A stretch of DNA of 64,000 bases from an uncultured Eubacteriales bacterium. Its GTDB lineage: Bacteria > Bacillota > Clostridia > Oscillospirales > Acutalibacteraceae. The notes below the pieces were generated by a model, which searched no databases, was not told the origin of the DNA, and saw only the letters and a list, made by a program, of their open reading frames with translations. The position numbers and the translations under genes are program-made. Below, one piece after another: positions 1 through 8,773 of this stretch (the stretch's first letter is position 1; each line of letters opens with the position of its first letter). Location: contig CAKSAP010000002.1 in assembly GCA_934436505.1 (NCBI GenBank), positions 248,001 to 312,000 of the forward strand. Direction: 5' to 3'.

Positions 1-1646
1 TCGGTAAATTCATCACTTATGCCTACCGCTTTACAGCCTTTGAGATAATTTTCAAAGCAGTCAAGCACGATAGTATCCATTATAGTCGAGCTTTTTGCGA
101 CGGAAACAGCCTTTTCATTGCACTTGAAGGTGTTTTCGGGAGAGGTTGCAGGGCAAACAGAGAGCTTTCCGTCTCCGATGTCGGTTAAAATATCGGAATA
201 GAACTCGCACGCTTTTTTGAGTATCGGCAAAGCAAAATCCGAAAGAAATTCTCGGTCGCCCGTGTATTCGTAGTATTCAAAAAGACTGTGGCAGAGCCAA
301 CCTGAGCCGCCTTGCCAATATCCCCATTGAGCGTCGCCGTGAGTCGGTGCGGTAAAGCCCCAAATATCCGTGTTGTGATGAGCGACAAAGCCGCCTGCGT
401 TGTAATATTCTTTTGCCGTCCTTTCACCCGTAACGCTTATAAGCTTTATTAAGTCGAAAAGCGGAAGCATAAGCTCCGGCATATCGAAGCAGAGCGTCGG
501 CCAATAGTTCATTTCCGTGTTTATGTTAATCGTGTAATTCGAATTCCAAGGCGCACGCAGGTTTTCGCTCCAAATACCCTGAAGATTTGTAGCTCTTGAA
601 TTTTCTCTCGAGGAAGAAATTGTAAGATACTTTGCGAAATTCCAAAACAGCTCATAAAGACCGAGGTCGGTTTTGTCGGCTTTGAAAGCGATAAGTCGCT
701 CGTTTGTCGGAAGTGATGAATTTTGATTGTTCTTATTGAGCGTAAAAGAAGTTCTCGAATAATACTTTGAATAATCGGCAATATGCTCTTTTTTTAACGT
801 CTCAAAGCCCTTTTGAACAGCGGAATTTACGGCATTTACGCAGCTGCTCTTATAATCAATACCGCTTTTTGAAGCAGGGGTAAGACCGTCTTTGAAATTA
901 GTCTTTGTGCAAAGTAAAACTGTTGTTTGCGTGCTTCCCTTTACCTTGATTTTGTCGCTTGAGGAAGCTACCGTGCCGTTTGAAATTACCTTGATTACAG
1001 TCCTAAAGGAAACGCCCTGTTCCTCCGGCTTTTCCGAATATGTAAGCTCTGCGCAAGGGTATTTTGATAACTTTGAGCCCGAGTCACTCGCACAAATTCC
1101 GTCAAGCGTAATTGTATCGTTTTCATAAGTAACGGTGCTTCTCAATTTGCTTTTGAAATTAACGGAAAAATCAATGCCATTTGATGAGTTTATTTTATAC
1201 ACAAGCACATCCGAGGGATTGGAAACGAAAGCTTCTTTTGTGATTTTAACACCGCTTTTTTCATATTCACAGTCAAGAACGGCATTTTCAAGGTTGAGCG
1301 TTCTTCTGTAATTCTTCGCACTCGAAAAAGAAAAAGGATGCTCGATATAAAGGTCGCCGAGCGGAAGATAAGCCTGCGTCCAACAAGCCAAAAAGCTATC
1401 GGTAAGCTCCTTTTGAGCCGAAATGAAATCATTTTTAAGAGCTAAAGACTGAGCCTTTTTGTATGCTTCATACGCTCCGTCCTTTTCGATATATCTCGGA
1501 CAGCCTGTCCAAAGAGTGTCGTGGTTTAAGGCAATGCGGTCGGTTTTATCCGAGCAGAAAAACATACCGCCGAGAAAGCCGTTTCCCATCGGCATTGCGT
1601 CCGTCCAATATTTTGCAGGGGAGTCAAACCATACAGTGTTATTCAT
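1..1646 (-). CDS. GH95 alpha-L-fucosidase, N-terminal part (runs off left edge)
   Basis: About 548 codons are visible, from an ATG at 1646 preceded by AAAGAGGTG; the 3' end lies outside the window. GH95 enzymes are inverting alpha-L-fucosidases that release terminal fucose from host or plant glycans. Reading the minus strand shows an N-terminal segment with PMGNGFLGGMFF and LNHDTLWTG, then LPLGDLYI, and further on NLQGIW, NININTEMNYW and AHHNTDIWG, all typical of the family; the Asn residues in the NIN segment match the water-activating asparagines known for the family. No signal peptide is evident, so a cytoplasmic enzyme acting on imported oligosaccharide is likely. A consensus promoter at 1674-1702 drives it, divergent from the exonuclease gene. 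The family call is strong; fucosidase versus related galactosidase activity is less certain. Confidence 0.85.
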   Translation of the reverse strand, partial: MNNTVWFDSPAKYWTDAMPMGNGFLGGMFFCSDKTDRIALNHDTLWTGCPRYIEKDGAYEAYKKAQSLALKNDFISAQKELTDSFLACWTQAYLPLGDLYIEHPFSFSSAKNYRRTLNLENAVLDCEYEKSGVKITKEAFVSNPSDVLVYKINSSNGIDFSVNFKSKLRSTVTYENDTITLDGICASDSGSKLSKYPCAELTYSEKPEEQGVSFRTVIKVISNGTVASSSDKIKVKGSTQTTVLLCTKTNFKDGLTPASKSGIDYKSSCVNAVNSAVQKGFETLKKEHIADYSKYYSRTSFTLNKNNQNSSLPTNERLIAFKADKTDLGLYELFWNFAKYLTISSSRENSRATNLQGIWSENLRAPWNSNYTININTEMNYWPTLCFDMPELMLPLFDLIKLISVTGERTAKEYYNAGGFVAHHNTDIWGFTAPTHGDAQWGYWQGGSGWLCHSLFEYYEYTGDREFLSDFALPILKKACEFYSDILTDIGDGKLSVCPATSPENTFKCNEKAVSVAKSSTIMDTIVLDCFENYLKGCKAVGISDEFT

Positions 1647-1673
1647 ATCGCACCTCTTTACATTGATGAATTT

Positions 1674-1702
1674 ATTATATAATATCCCGATTAAAAGGTC
1701 AA
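1674..1702 (-). promoter_or_regulatory. Sigma-A-type promoter of the GH95 gene
   Basis: On the minus strand TTGACC and TATAAT are separated by 17 bases, 28 bases upstream of the GH95 ATG. It lies back to back with the promoter of the exonuclease gene. Confidence 0.7.
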
Positions 1703-1721
1703 TCGAATATAAGGTTGAGTA

Positions 1722-1750
1722 TTGAATTTAACGACAAAATATGATATATT
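1722..1750 (+). promoter_or_regulatory. Sigma-A-type promoter of the exonuclease gene
   Basis: TTGAAT and TATATT are 17 bases apart, with TG one base before the -10. The expected start of transcription is about 25 bases before the TTG start codon. Confidence 0.55.
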
Positions 1751-1783
1751 TATAAAGTTATTTTATTGATTGGGGATATTCGT

Positions 1784-2662
1784 TTGCAATATGTAGTAAT
1801 GGACCTCGAATGGAACACGGCATACTGTAAGAAATTCGGTTGCTTCTTTAACGAAATAATCGAAATCGGCGCAGTAAAGCTTGATGAAAATTTTAATATT
1901 AAGGACTCCGCTTCTGTAATTGTAAAGCCTCAAATCGGCAAGAAATTAAGAGGCAGAGTTAAAGACTTAACCCATATTACAAATGAGGATATTTCTTCGG
2001 GTATATCGTTTGAAGAGGCTGTAAAGGGCTTTTCGGAATGGCTCGGCGACGAGGAGAACACCTTTTTAACTTGGGGCGACGGCGATATACGGGTTTTCTC
2101 AAAGAACTATGAGTATTTCTTTAATATCGACGCCCTGCCGTTTATCGATAATTACGCAGACGCTCAAAAATACTGTCAATCATTTATTGACGCTCCAAGC
2201 GGTCAGCAGATAGGACTTGCCTCGGCTTGTGAAAAGCTGGGTGTAAATCCCGAGGATTTTTCGCACCACCGTGCACTTGATGACAGCTTGATGACCGTCG
2301 AGTGCATAAAGAAAGTATATGACAGCGCAAAGCTTCAAAAATACATAAGAAAATGTGACACCGCATTTTATAAAAAGCTTTCTTTTAAGCCTTATGTTAT
2401 CAAGGATTTGAACGACCCCGATATTGACAGGTCAAAGCTCAAATGCGTTTGCGATACCTGCGGCGGAAAGGTTGTTAAGAAGAAAAAATGGGGCTTTGTA
2501 AACAATTCCTTCAGAGCTGAATTTTATTGCCCTAACTGTGATAAAAATTTCAGAGTGAGCGTAAGATACAAAAGATATTTTGACAGGGTAGAGGCAAAGA
2601 AAACCTTTTCCGATATAGCGCAAAAGGATAGGCACAGAAGCAAGCAAAAAGAGAAAGTTTAA
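1784..2662 (+). CDS. DnaQ-like 3'-5' exonuclease with C-terminal zinc ribbon
   Basis: A 292-residue protein. The N-terminal ~180 residues form a DEDD exonuclease fold: VMDLEWN carries the first acidic pair, LTHIT follows, and SHHRALDDS near residue 173 is the HxxxxD motif that completes the metal site. The C-terminal part holds CDTCGG and CPNCD, a zinc-ribbon-like pair. The start is placed at TTG 1784, six bases after GGGGAT, because related proteins begin close to an MQYIVxDLEWN-like sequence; a TTG at 1766 would overlap the SD. Role inferred: trimming of DNA or RNA ends; the substrate is unknown. It is monocistronic, with the repeat cluster downstream. Confidence 0.8.
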   Translation: MQYVVMDLEWNTAYCKKFGCFFNEIIEIGAVKLDENFNIKDSASVIVKPQIGKKLRGRVKDLTHITNEDISSGISFEEAVKGFSEWLGDEENTFLTWGDGDIRVFSKNYEYFFNIDALPFIDNYADAQKYCQSFIDAPSGQQIGLASACEKLGVNPEDFSHHRALDDSLMTVECIKKVYDSAKLQKYIRKCDTAFYKKLSFKPYVIKDLNDPDIDRSKLKCVCDTCGGKVVKKKKWGFVNNSFRAEFYCPNCDKNFRVSVRYKRYFDRVEAKKTFSDIAQKDRHRSKQKEKV

Positions 2663-2697
2663 GGCACAATCAGTAGGATGGTGGCGAGCCTTACGGC

Positions 2698-2754
2698 AGA
2701 GAAGAGTGAAAAATGAAGAGTGAAAAGCGAAAAGAAACAGGTGCTTCGCACGGA
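2698..2754 (+). repeat. Intergenic repeat module D, copy 1
   Basis: Purine-rich module with two GAAGAGTGAA-like units and an end reading GGTGCTTCGCACGGA. A second copy in the same orientation is at 17508-17557. It is the first element of the 413-base gap 2663-3075, which otherwise holds modules A and C and the serA terminator. Confidence 0.75.
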
Positions 2755-2772
2755 TTGAATTATATATCATAT

Positions 2773-2844
2773 CGTAGGGGCGAACTGTGTTCGCCAGTTT
2801 TTAATTTGCTATGAATTGGCTGGCGACCGCAGGTCGCCCCTACG
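2773..2844 (+). repeat. Palindromic repeat module A, copy 1 (72 bp)
   Basis: It begins CGTAGGGGCGA and ends TCGCCCCTACG, so the ends pair. Inside are two smaller hairpins (GGCGAAC/GTTCGCC and GGCGACC/GGTCGCC) around a 20-base AT-rich middle. An almost identical copy in reverse orientation is at 17896-17966; the two differ at two positions that pair with each other in the long fold. No coding frame is seen. MITE-like or REP-like behaviour is inferred. Confidence 0.85.
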
Positions 2845-2918
2845 GATTGTGCGAAATTTTTTAATGTCATATTAGCCGTAAATTATTATATATCATACCG
2901 TATGGACAACTGCACATT

Positions 2919-2970
2919 CAGCCTCCCTTGTGTAAAGGGAGGTGCCGAACGATGTGAGGCGGAGGGATTG
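2919..2970 (+). repeat. Repeat module C, copy 1
   Basis: It starts CAGCCTCCCTTGTG, contains the hairpin CCTCCCTTgtgtAAAGGGAGG, and ends GGCGGAGGGATTG. A nearly identical copy in reverse orientation is at 22334-22386. The 413-base gap 2663-3075 contains no gene that I can support. Confidence 0.8.
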
Positions 2971-3023
2971 TGCAACTTAATCCACGGATAACCGCAAGAG
3001 GAAAAAATACAACGTTAAGCTTA

Positions 3024-3056
3024 TAAAAAAAGAGCAGAGTGTTCAAACTCTGCTCT
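3024..3056 (-). terminator. Rho-independent terminator of serC-serA
   Basis: A 10-bp stem (3031-3040 with 3047-3056, loop GTTCAA) is followed on the minus strand by a run of seven T. It lies 20 bases after the serA stop. Confidence 0.85.
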
Positions 3057-3075
3057 TTCTCTGTATATACGCTTA

Positions 3076-4239
3076 TTACTTAATGACCCTAACTCTGATA
3101 ATATTATCAAGGGCTTTGATAGCCTCAATCGCATCAACGGAAACCTCTGTGTCGGTATCGAGCATTGTGTAGGCAAATTCGCCTCGTGATTTATTTACCA
3201 TATTATCAATGTTTATATTCTCATTCGCAACCGAAGCCGAAATGTTACTGATTACGTTCGGAACGTTCTTGTGGAGAATGGTAATTCTTGTTTTACCGCT
3301 TCTCGGAACGGATACGCTCGGGAAGTTGACGGAGTTTGTGATATTGCCGTTTTCAAGGTAATCAACAATTTCATTTACCGCCATAACGGCACAGTTGTCC
3401 TCCGATTCGGGAGTCGAAGCGCCGAGGTGCGGAAGCACGATAACACCGTTTGCGTCAAGCAATGCGCTGTTGCCGAAGTCTGTAACGTAAGCCGCAACCT
3501 TACCGCTTGAAAGAGCTCTGATAATATCGCTTGTTTCAACAAGCTCGCCTCTTGAAAAATTGAGAATTCTAACGTTGTCCTTCATTTTTGCAATGCTTAT
3601 CGTGTTAATAACGCCCTTTGTGGAGTCGGTAAGCGGAACATGAAGCGTGATATAATCGCAGGAAGCGAAAATATCGTCAATGTTCGTAACGTGCTTTACG
3701 CTTCTTGAAAGATTCCAAGCCGCATCAACAGAAAGATAGGGGTCATAGCCGTAAACCTCCATACCGAGTGACTGCGCCGCATTCGCAACGAGCACGCCGA
3801 TAGCACCGAGACCGATTACACCGAGCTTTTTGCCCTTGATTTCAGGACCTGCAAAGGCTGATTTGCCCTTTTCAACGCTCTTTGAGAAATTTTCATCACC
3901 TTTAAGCGTTGTCTTTACCCACTCGATTGCGGGAACAATCTTTCTTGACGAGAGCAAAAGGCCGCACAGAACAAGCTCTTTAACTGCGTTTGCGTTAGCA
4001 CCGGGAGTGTTGAAAACAACAATGCCCTTTTTCGCACATTCGTCAATCGGAATGTTGTTGACTCCTGCGCCTGCTCTTGCAACGGCAAGCGTTTCGGGTG
4101 CAAACTCCGTTTCGTGCATTGAAGCGGAACGGACAAGTATAGCGTCGGGATTTTTTATCTCATCCGAGCATTTATAATCGGAAGTGAAATTTTTAATTCC
4201 TGTTTCCGAAATTTTATTAAGTGTTAAAACATTATACAT
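3076..4239 (-). CDS. serA: D-3-phosphoglycerate dehydrogenase
   Basis: 387 residues. It oxidises 3-phosphoglycerate to 3-phosphohydroxypyruvate with NAD+, the first step of serine synthesis. The NAD-binding site GLGAIG is near residues 142-147 followed by YGYDPY; the catalytic region contains NFSRGELVE and PHLGAST (catalytic His). The last ~70 residues form an ACT domain, the usual serine-sensing module. The length matches the short SerA type that lacks the intervening domain. It lies 14 bases after serC in one operon, so the first two steps of the pathway are made together; serB is not in the window. A SerA assignment rather than another D-2-hydroxyacid dehydrogenase is supported by the ACT domain and by serC. 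Confidence 0.93.
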   Translation of the reverse strand: MYNVLTLNKISETGIKNFTSDYKCSDEIKNPDAILVRSASMHETEFAPETLAVARAGAGVNNIPIDECAKKGIVVFNTPGANANAVKELVLCGLLLSSRKIVPAIEWVKTTLKGDENFSKSVEKGKSAFAGPEIKGKKLGVIGLGAIGVLVANAAQSLGMEVYGYDPYLSVDAAWNLSRSVKHVTNIDDIFASCDYITLHVPLTDSTKGVINTISIAKMKDNVRILNFSRGELVETSDIIRALSSGKVAAYVTDFGNSALLDANGVIVLPHLGASTPESEDNCAVMAVNEIVDYLENGNITNSVNFPSVSVPRSGKTRITILHKNVPNVISNISASVANENINIDNMVNKSRGEFAYTMLDTDTEVSVDAIEAIKALDNIIRVRVIK

Positions 4240-4253
4240 TTCAATTACCTCTG

Positions 4254-5336
4254 TTATGAATTAGCTTTTTCGAAATCAGCCATAAATTTAACAAGCTTTT
4301 CAACACCCTCATAAGGCATTGCGTTGTAAATCGAAGCTCTCATACCGCCTACGCTTCTGTGACCTTTAAGATTTACAAGACCTGCGTCGGTAGCCTCTTT
4401 AACAAATTTAGCGTTGAGCTCCTCCGACTCTGTAACGAACGGAACATTCATAAGCGAACGGTCTTTTTTGACAACCGTGCCTTTGAACATTTTTGAATTG
4501 TCAAGGAAGTTGTAAAGAAGCTCTGCCTTTTTAACGTTTCTGTCTCTCATAGCCTCAAGTCCGCCGTTTTCTTTAAGCCATTCAAGCACGAGTTTGCAAA
4601 TGTAAATCGTGTAGCAGGGGGGAGTGTTATAGAGCGAATCGTTATCAGCCATAAGCTTGTAGTCGAGCATTGACGGGGTGTAGTCTCTTGCGTTGCCGAG
4701 TAAATCTTCACGGATAATGCAAATTGTAAGTCCTGCCGGTGCAACATTTTTCTGTGCGCCGCCGTAAAGCATACCGAATTTTGATACATCAATCGGCTCT
4801 GACAGGAAGCAGGATGAGATATCTGCAATAAGCGGAACGTCGCCTGTGTCGGGAAGCTCACGAATGATATTTCCGTGTACAGTTTCGTTCATACAGATAT
4901 AAAAATAATCTGCGTCGGGACGAAATTCCTTTTTATCCATAACGGGTACGCAGGAGAAATTCTCATCCTTTGACGAAGCAACGATTTTAACATCGCCGTA
5001 TTTTGTAGCTTCCTTGTACGCCTTGTTTGACCACTGTCCCGATACAACATAATCAGCCTTACCGCTTTTATTCATAAAGTTCATCGGGATTGCCGCAAAC
5101 TGAGTTGAAGCGCCGCCCTGCAAGAAAAGCACTTTGTAATTGTCGGGAATGTTCATAAGCTCACGCAAAAGAGCCTCTGCACCCTTTATTATACCGTCAT
5201 AAATCTTTGAACGGTGGCTCATTTCCATAACGGACTGACCGCTGCCCTGATAATCAAGCATTTCATCTGCCGCTTTTCTTAACACCGATTCGGGGAGCAT
5301 TGAGGGACCTGCCGAAAAATTATAAACTCTTGCCAT
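4254..5336 (-). CDS. serC: Phosphoserine aminotransferase
   Basis: 360 residues, full length for the family. This PLP enzyme converts 3-phosphohydroxypyruvate and glutamate to phosphoserine and 2-oxoglutarate. The start VYNFSAGPSMLPE is the family's signature N-terminus; SGQSVMEMSHRSK follows; the PLP lysine is in YGGAQKNVAPAG, near residue 195. HRSVGGMRASIYNA near the C-terminus is the phosphate-binding region. The ATG at 5336 has GGAGGT nine bases upstream. It is the first gene of serC-serA, transcribed from the promoter at 5482-5511 with a leader of about 140 bases. Confidence 0.95.
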   Translation of the reverse strand: MARVYNFSAGPSMLPESVLRKAADEMLDYQGSGQSVMEMSHRSKIYDGIIKGAEALLRELMNIPDNYKVLFLQGGASTQFAAIPMNFMNKSGKADYVVSGQWSNKAYKEATKYGDVKIVASSKDENFSCVPVMDKKEFRPDADYFYICMNETVHGNIIRELPDTGDVPLIADISSCFLSEPIDVSKFGMLYGGAQKNVAPAGLTICIIREDLLGNARDYTPSMLDYKLMADNDSLYNTPPCYTIYICKLVLEWLKENGGLEAMRDRNVKKAELLYNFLDNSKMFKGTVVKKDRSLMNVPFVTESEELNAKFVKEATDAGLVNLKGHRSVGGMRASIYNAMPYEGVEKLVKFMADFEKANS

Positions 5337-5481
5337 TGATATACCTCCGATTATATATGCGATATTCGCAAAAAGATACTTATTTTAAGCTGCCGAACAG
5401 CTTGAATAGATTGTTAAAAATATAAACAAGTCATTTTCAAGCCTAAAATCTAATGCCTTGTCGCAACGGCAACTGTTTAGC

Positions 5482-5511
5482 ATTATAACAGACTTAAATA
5501 TCAAAAGTCAA
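5482..5511 (-). promoter_or_regulatory. Promoter of serC-serA
   Basis: Minus strand TTGACT, 18 bases, TATAAT. The leader to serC carries a small hairpin (AAGCTG/CAGCTT, near 5391-5407) but no T-box motif. The rest of the 425-base gap 5337-5761 is AT-rich with no gene; it holds only this promoter and that of lon. Confidence 0.7.
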
Positions 5512-5696
5512 TAGATTGTTAAGAATATAACAAACTTTTTCTTAAAAAGTCGAAATTGTCAACAAAAGTTGTTTGATATTTTAACAAAGTCTGTATTTTC
5601 ATTCTATTCATAACTAAAATCGGGTGTTAATTGCCTTTTTGCACATAAATAGCAGTTTTTACCACGCAAAACTTTACAACCTTTTTCGTTTTTTTA

Positions 5697-5725
5697 TTGC
5701 AGTAACCCCTAAAATATTATATAAT
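5697..5725 (+). promoter_or_regulatory. Promoter of lon
   Basis: TTGCAG, 17 bases, TATAAT, 36 bases before the lon ATG. No CIRCE or CtsR operator is visible around it. Confidence 0.7.
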
Positions 5726-5761
5726 TTTAATAATAATATCTAAATTTACGGAGTTGAATAT

Positions 5762-8173
5762 ATGGATTTCAAAAATACCGAAAATGCTTCTATGCCAATG
5801 GTCGCTTTGAGAGGTCTTGTGGTTTTCCCGAAGGAGACTCTCCATTTCGACGTCGGCAGAAAGAAATCTATTGCGGCAGTAAAGTCTGCGATGGTTTCAA
5901 AGCAGGACGTATTTCTTATAGCTCAAAAGAATATACAGGAAGATTTAATAAACGAGAAAACGCTTTATTCCGTCGGCACGGTCTGCGAGGTTAAGCAGAT
6001 TGTTCGCTTGCCGGGTACTGACGCTCTGCGTGTTGTCGTCGAGGGAAAATACAGGGCAAAGCTTGACAAAATCACAAGCGACAGACCGTATTTTACCGCC
6101 GATACCATTCCGCTTTTCGATAAAGTGCCGCAAAGACTTGACACCTTCAGAGTTGATGCGATGCTTCGTGCGGTTAAATCGCTTTTTGACGAATATTCCT
6201 CGCTGTGTGCGAAATTGGCACCCGAAGTTGCGGTTTCAATAGCCGTGAACGACGATTCGGGCGACCTTGCGGATCTCATTGCGTCTAATATTCCGCTTGA
6301 ATATCACGATAAGCAGAAAATTCTTGACGAGTGCAATACCTATAAGCGACTTGAAAAGCTTTGCGTAGTTCTCACAAAGGAGGTTGAAATTCTCCGAATT
6401 GAAAACGAGATCAACGACAAGGTTCAAGACCAGATGGACGATAATCAGAGGGAATACTATCTTCGTGAGCAGCTGAGGGCGATTTCCGTCGAGTTGAACG
6501 GCGACGACTCTCCCGAGGCGGAGGCTGAGGCATACAGGGAAAAAATCAGAAAAATCGGCTTTTCAAAGGATGACGAGGAAAAGCTTTTGACCGAGTGCGA
6601 CAGATTTTCACGGCTTCAGCCGTCAAGCCCCGAAAGTGCGGTTTCAAGAACATATCTTGACGAGGTGCTCTCGCTTCCGTGGAACAAATATACAAAAGAT
6701 AATCTTGACATTAAAAAGGCTTCCGCCGTGCTTGAAAGAGAGCATTACGGGCTCAAGGAGGTCAAGGACAGAATACTTGAACTTCTTGCCGTAAGAAGCC
6801 TTGCACCCGATATTAAAGGACAGATAATCTGTCTTGCAGGCCCTCCCGGTGTCGGCAAGACCTCAATCGCAAAATCATTGGCGCACGCTATGAACAGAAA
6901 TTTTGCACGCCTGTCATTGGGCGGCGTGAGAGACGAGGCGGAGATTAGAGGACACAGAAAAACATATATCGGCGCAATGCCGGGTAATATAATATCTGCG
7001 TTGAAGCGTTCAAAAAGTATGAATCCGCTTATCTTGCTTGACGAAATCGACAAGCTCGCAAGCGACTACAAGGGCGACCCGTCGGCTGCTCTTTTGGAGG
7101 CACTTGACCCCGAGCAAAACAATTCATTCAGAGATCATTACATTGAAATTCCCGTGGATTTGAGCAAGGTGCTTTTCGTAACAACTGCAAATGACGTTTC
7201 GGAAATTCCCGCACCGCTTAGAGACAGAATGGAAATTATCGAAATTTTCAGCTATACCTTTGAGGAAAAATTCCAAATTGCCAAGAAGCACCTTATCCCG
7301 AAGCAGCTAAAGGCTCACGGCTTAAAGGCTTCGCAGGTTAAAATCAAGGACGATGCACTCAAGGTCATAATCGACGGCTACACGAAAGAAGCAGGCGTAA
7401 GACGGCTTGAGAGGACAATAGCTAAGGTTTTGCGTAAGCAGGCTGTCAAATTAGCTGAGGGCTATGAGGGCAAAATCACGGTCGGAATTAAAGACCTTGA
7501 GGATATTTTAGGACCTGTAAAATATACCGACAGCGATTTGCTTAAAACCGACAGCGTGGGCGTTGTAAACGGTCTTGCTTGGACGTCCGTCGGCGGCGAG
7601 ATGCTTCAAATTGAGGCTCTTTGCGTTGAGGGAACGGGCAAGCTTGAATTAACAGGCTCGCTCGGAGACGTTATGAAGGAATCGGCAAAGGCGGCGTACA
7701 GCTATATCAGAAGCGTTGCCGAGGATTATAATATCCCCACCGATTTCTATAAAACAAAGGATATTCATCTTCATTTCCCCGAGGGCGCAGTTCCGAAGGA
7801 CGGACCGTCGGCAGGTATCGGCATTGTTACGGCTATGGTTTCGGCTCTTTCGGGCTATACGGTTAAATCGAGCGTTGCAATGACGGGCGAGGTTACGCTT
7901 ACGGGCAGAGTTCTTCCCATCGGCGGACTTAAAGAAAAGTCAATGGCGGCTTATAAATCGGGCATTAAAACGGTAATTATCCCCGACAGGAATTTACCCG
8001 ATATTAAGCAGTTCGACAAGGTTGTTACAGACGCTTTGGATTTTGTCCCCGTAAGTGATGTGGCGGATGTTTTAAGCCTTGCGTTGAATATTGAAAAAAC
8101 GGAAAAGCACGACAAAAAGCAGCCCGTTATCCCCAAGGAAAAAGCAAATAAGCTGAATACGTGGCAGCAATAA
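5762..8173 (+). CDS. lon: ATP-dependent Lon protease (LonA)
   Basis: 803 residues, normal for LonA. It unfolds and degrades damaged and regulatory proteins in the cytoplasm. Order: N-terminal substrate-binding domain (about 10-200), coiled region, AAA+ module with Walker A GPPGVGKTS (about 358) and Walker B LLDEIDK, then the protease domain. The catalytic dyad is intact: Ser683 in KDGPSAG and Lys726 in GGLKEK, 43 residues apart as in the E. coli enzyme. The ATG is 8 bases after ACGGAG. It opens the lon-ysxC-lysA-dnaE run; lon next to ysxC is a classic Firmicute arrangement. The C-terminal ~20 residues are Lys-rich. Confidence 0.97.
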   Translation: MDFKNTENASMPMVALRGLVVFPKETLHFDVGRKKSIAAVKSAMVSKQDVFLIAQKNIQEDLINEKTLYSVGTVCEVKQIVRLPGTDALRVVVEGKYRAKLDKITSDRPYFTADTIPLFDKVPQRLDTFRVDAMLRAVKSLFDEYSSLCAKLAPEVAVSIAVNDDSGDLADLIASNIPLEYHDKQKILDECNTYKRLEKLCVVLTKEVEILRIENEINDKVQDQMDDNQREYYLREQLRAISVELNGDDSPEAEAEAYREKIRKIGFSKDDEEKLLTECDRFSRLQPSSPESAVSRTYLDEVLSLPWNKYTKDNLDIKKASAVLEREHYGLKEVKDRILELLAVRSLAPDIKGQIICLAGPPGVGKTSIAKSLAHAMNRNFARLSLGGVRDEAEIRGHRKTYIGAMPGNIISALKRSKSMNPLILLDEIDKLASDYKGDPSAALLEALDPEQNNSFRDHYIEIPVDLSKVLFVTTANDVSEIPAPLRDRMEIIEIFSYTFEEKFQIAKKHLIPKQLKAHGLKASQVKIKDDALKVIIDGYTKEAGVRRLERTIAKVLRKQAVKLAEGYEGKITVGIKDLEDILGPVKYTDSDLLKTDSVGVVNGLAWTSVGGEMLQIEALCVEGTGKLELTGSLGDVMKESAKAAYSYIRSVAEDYNIPTDFYKTKDIHLHFPEGAVPKDGPSAGIGIVTAMVSALSGYTVKSSVAMTGEVTLTGRVLPIGGLKEKSMAAYKSGIKTVIIPDRNLPDIKQFDKVVTDALDFVPVSDVADVLSLALNIEKTEKHDKKQPVIPKEKANKLNTWQQ

Positions 8174-8182
8174 GGAGAAAAT

Positions 8183-8773
8183 ATGGATTATTCAAAAGCA
8201 CAGTTCGAGAGAGCATACGGAACGTTTGAGCAGCTTCCTGCTTCGACAATGCCCGAGATAGTTTTTTCGGGTCGTTCCAATGTCGGAAAATCTTCACTTA
8301 TAAACAAGGTGTTCAACCGTAAAAATCTTGCAAGAGTAAGCTCTGTTCCGGGAAAGACAATAACAATTAACTTCTATTCCTGCGGCAATGACGCAAAAAT
8401 CGTCGATTTGCCCGGCTACGGTTATGCAAAGGTTGCCAAGAGTGAAAAAACACGCTGGGCAAATATGATGGAGCAGTATTTTAATTCGGGCAGAGATATA
8501 AAGCTTGTTGTTCAGCTTGTCGATATGCGCCATCCTGCGACCGCAGACGATATTATGATGATGGAGTTCCTTGAACACGCAGGCATTGATTATATCGTGG
8601 TTATGACCAAGAGCGATAAGCTCAACAAGGGCGAATACAAGAGCAGAGTTGAAAATTCAAGACAGGAATTGAGCTTTGTTGACCCTGAAAATATAATCCC
8701 GTTTTCGTCGCAGACAGGCGAAAACGTTGATAAGATAAAAGCAATAATAGAATCCCGTTTGGAGGCAAAATAA
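8183..8773 (+). CDS. ysxC: Ribosome-biogenesis GTPase EngB/YsxC
   Basis: 196 residues. EngB is an essential GTPase for 50S subunit assembly. The G motifs are present: GRSNVGKS (G1, about residues 31-38), TITIN for G2 (usually TQxIN), DLPGYG (G3), TKSDK (G4) and SSQTG (G5). The ATG at 8183 follows AAGGAG, nine bases after the lon stop. Its stop overlaps the next start (TAATG), so translation is probably coupled. Nothing is missing or extended. Confidence 0.95.
   Translation: MDYSKAQFERAYGTFEQLPASTMPEIVFSGRSNVGKSSLINKVFNRKNLARVSSVPGKTITINFYSCGNDAKIVDLPGYGYAKVAKSEKTRWANMMEQYFNSGRDIKLVVQLVDMRHPATADDIMMMEFLEHAGIDYIVVMTKSDKLNKGEYKSRVENSRQELSFVDPENIIPFSSQTGENVDKIKAIIESRLEAK

Noticed and set aside
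2432..2770. Minus-strand frame of 112 codons through the exonuclease 3' end and module D
   Set aside because: It lies mostly opposite the exonuclease gene and repeat sequence, has no SD and no family motif.
5337..5480. T-box or serine-responsive riboswitch in the serC leader
   Set aside because: The leader is only about 140 bases and lacks the TGGTACC core and a terminator with T run; only one small hairpin is present.
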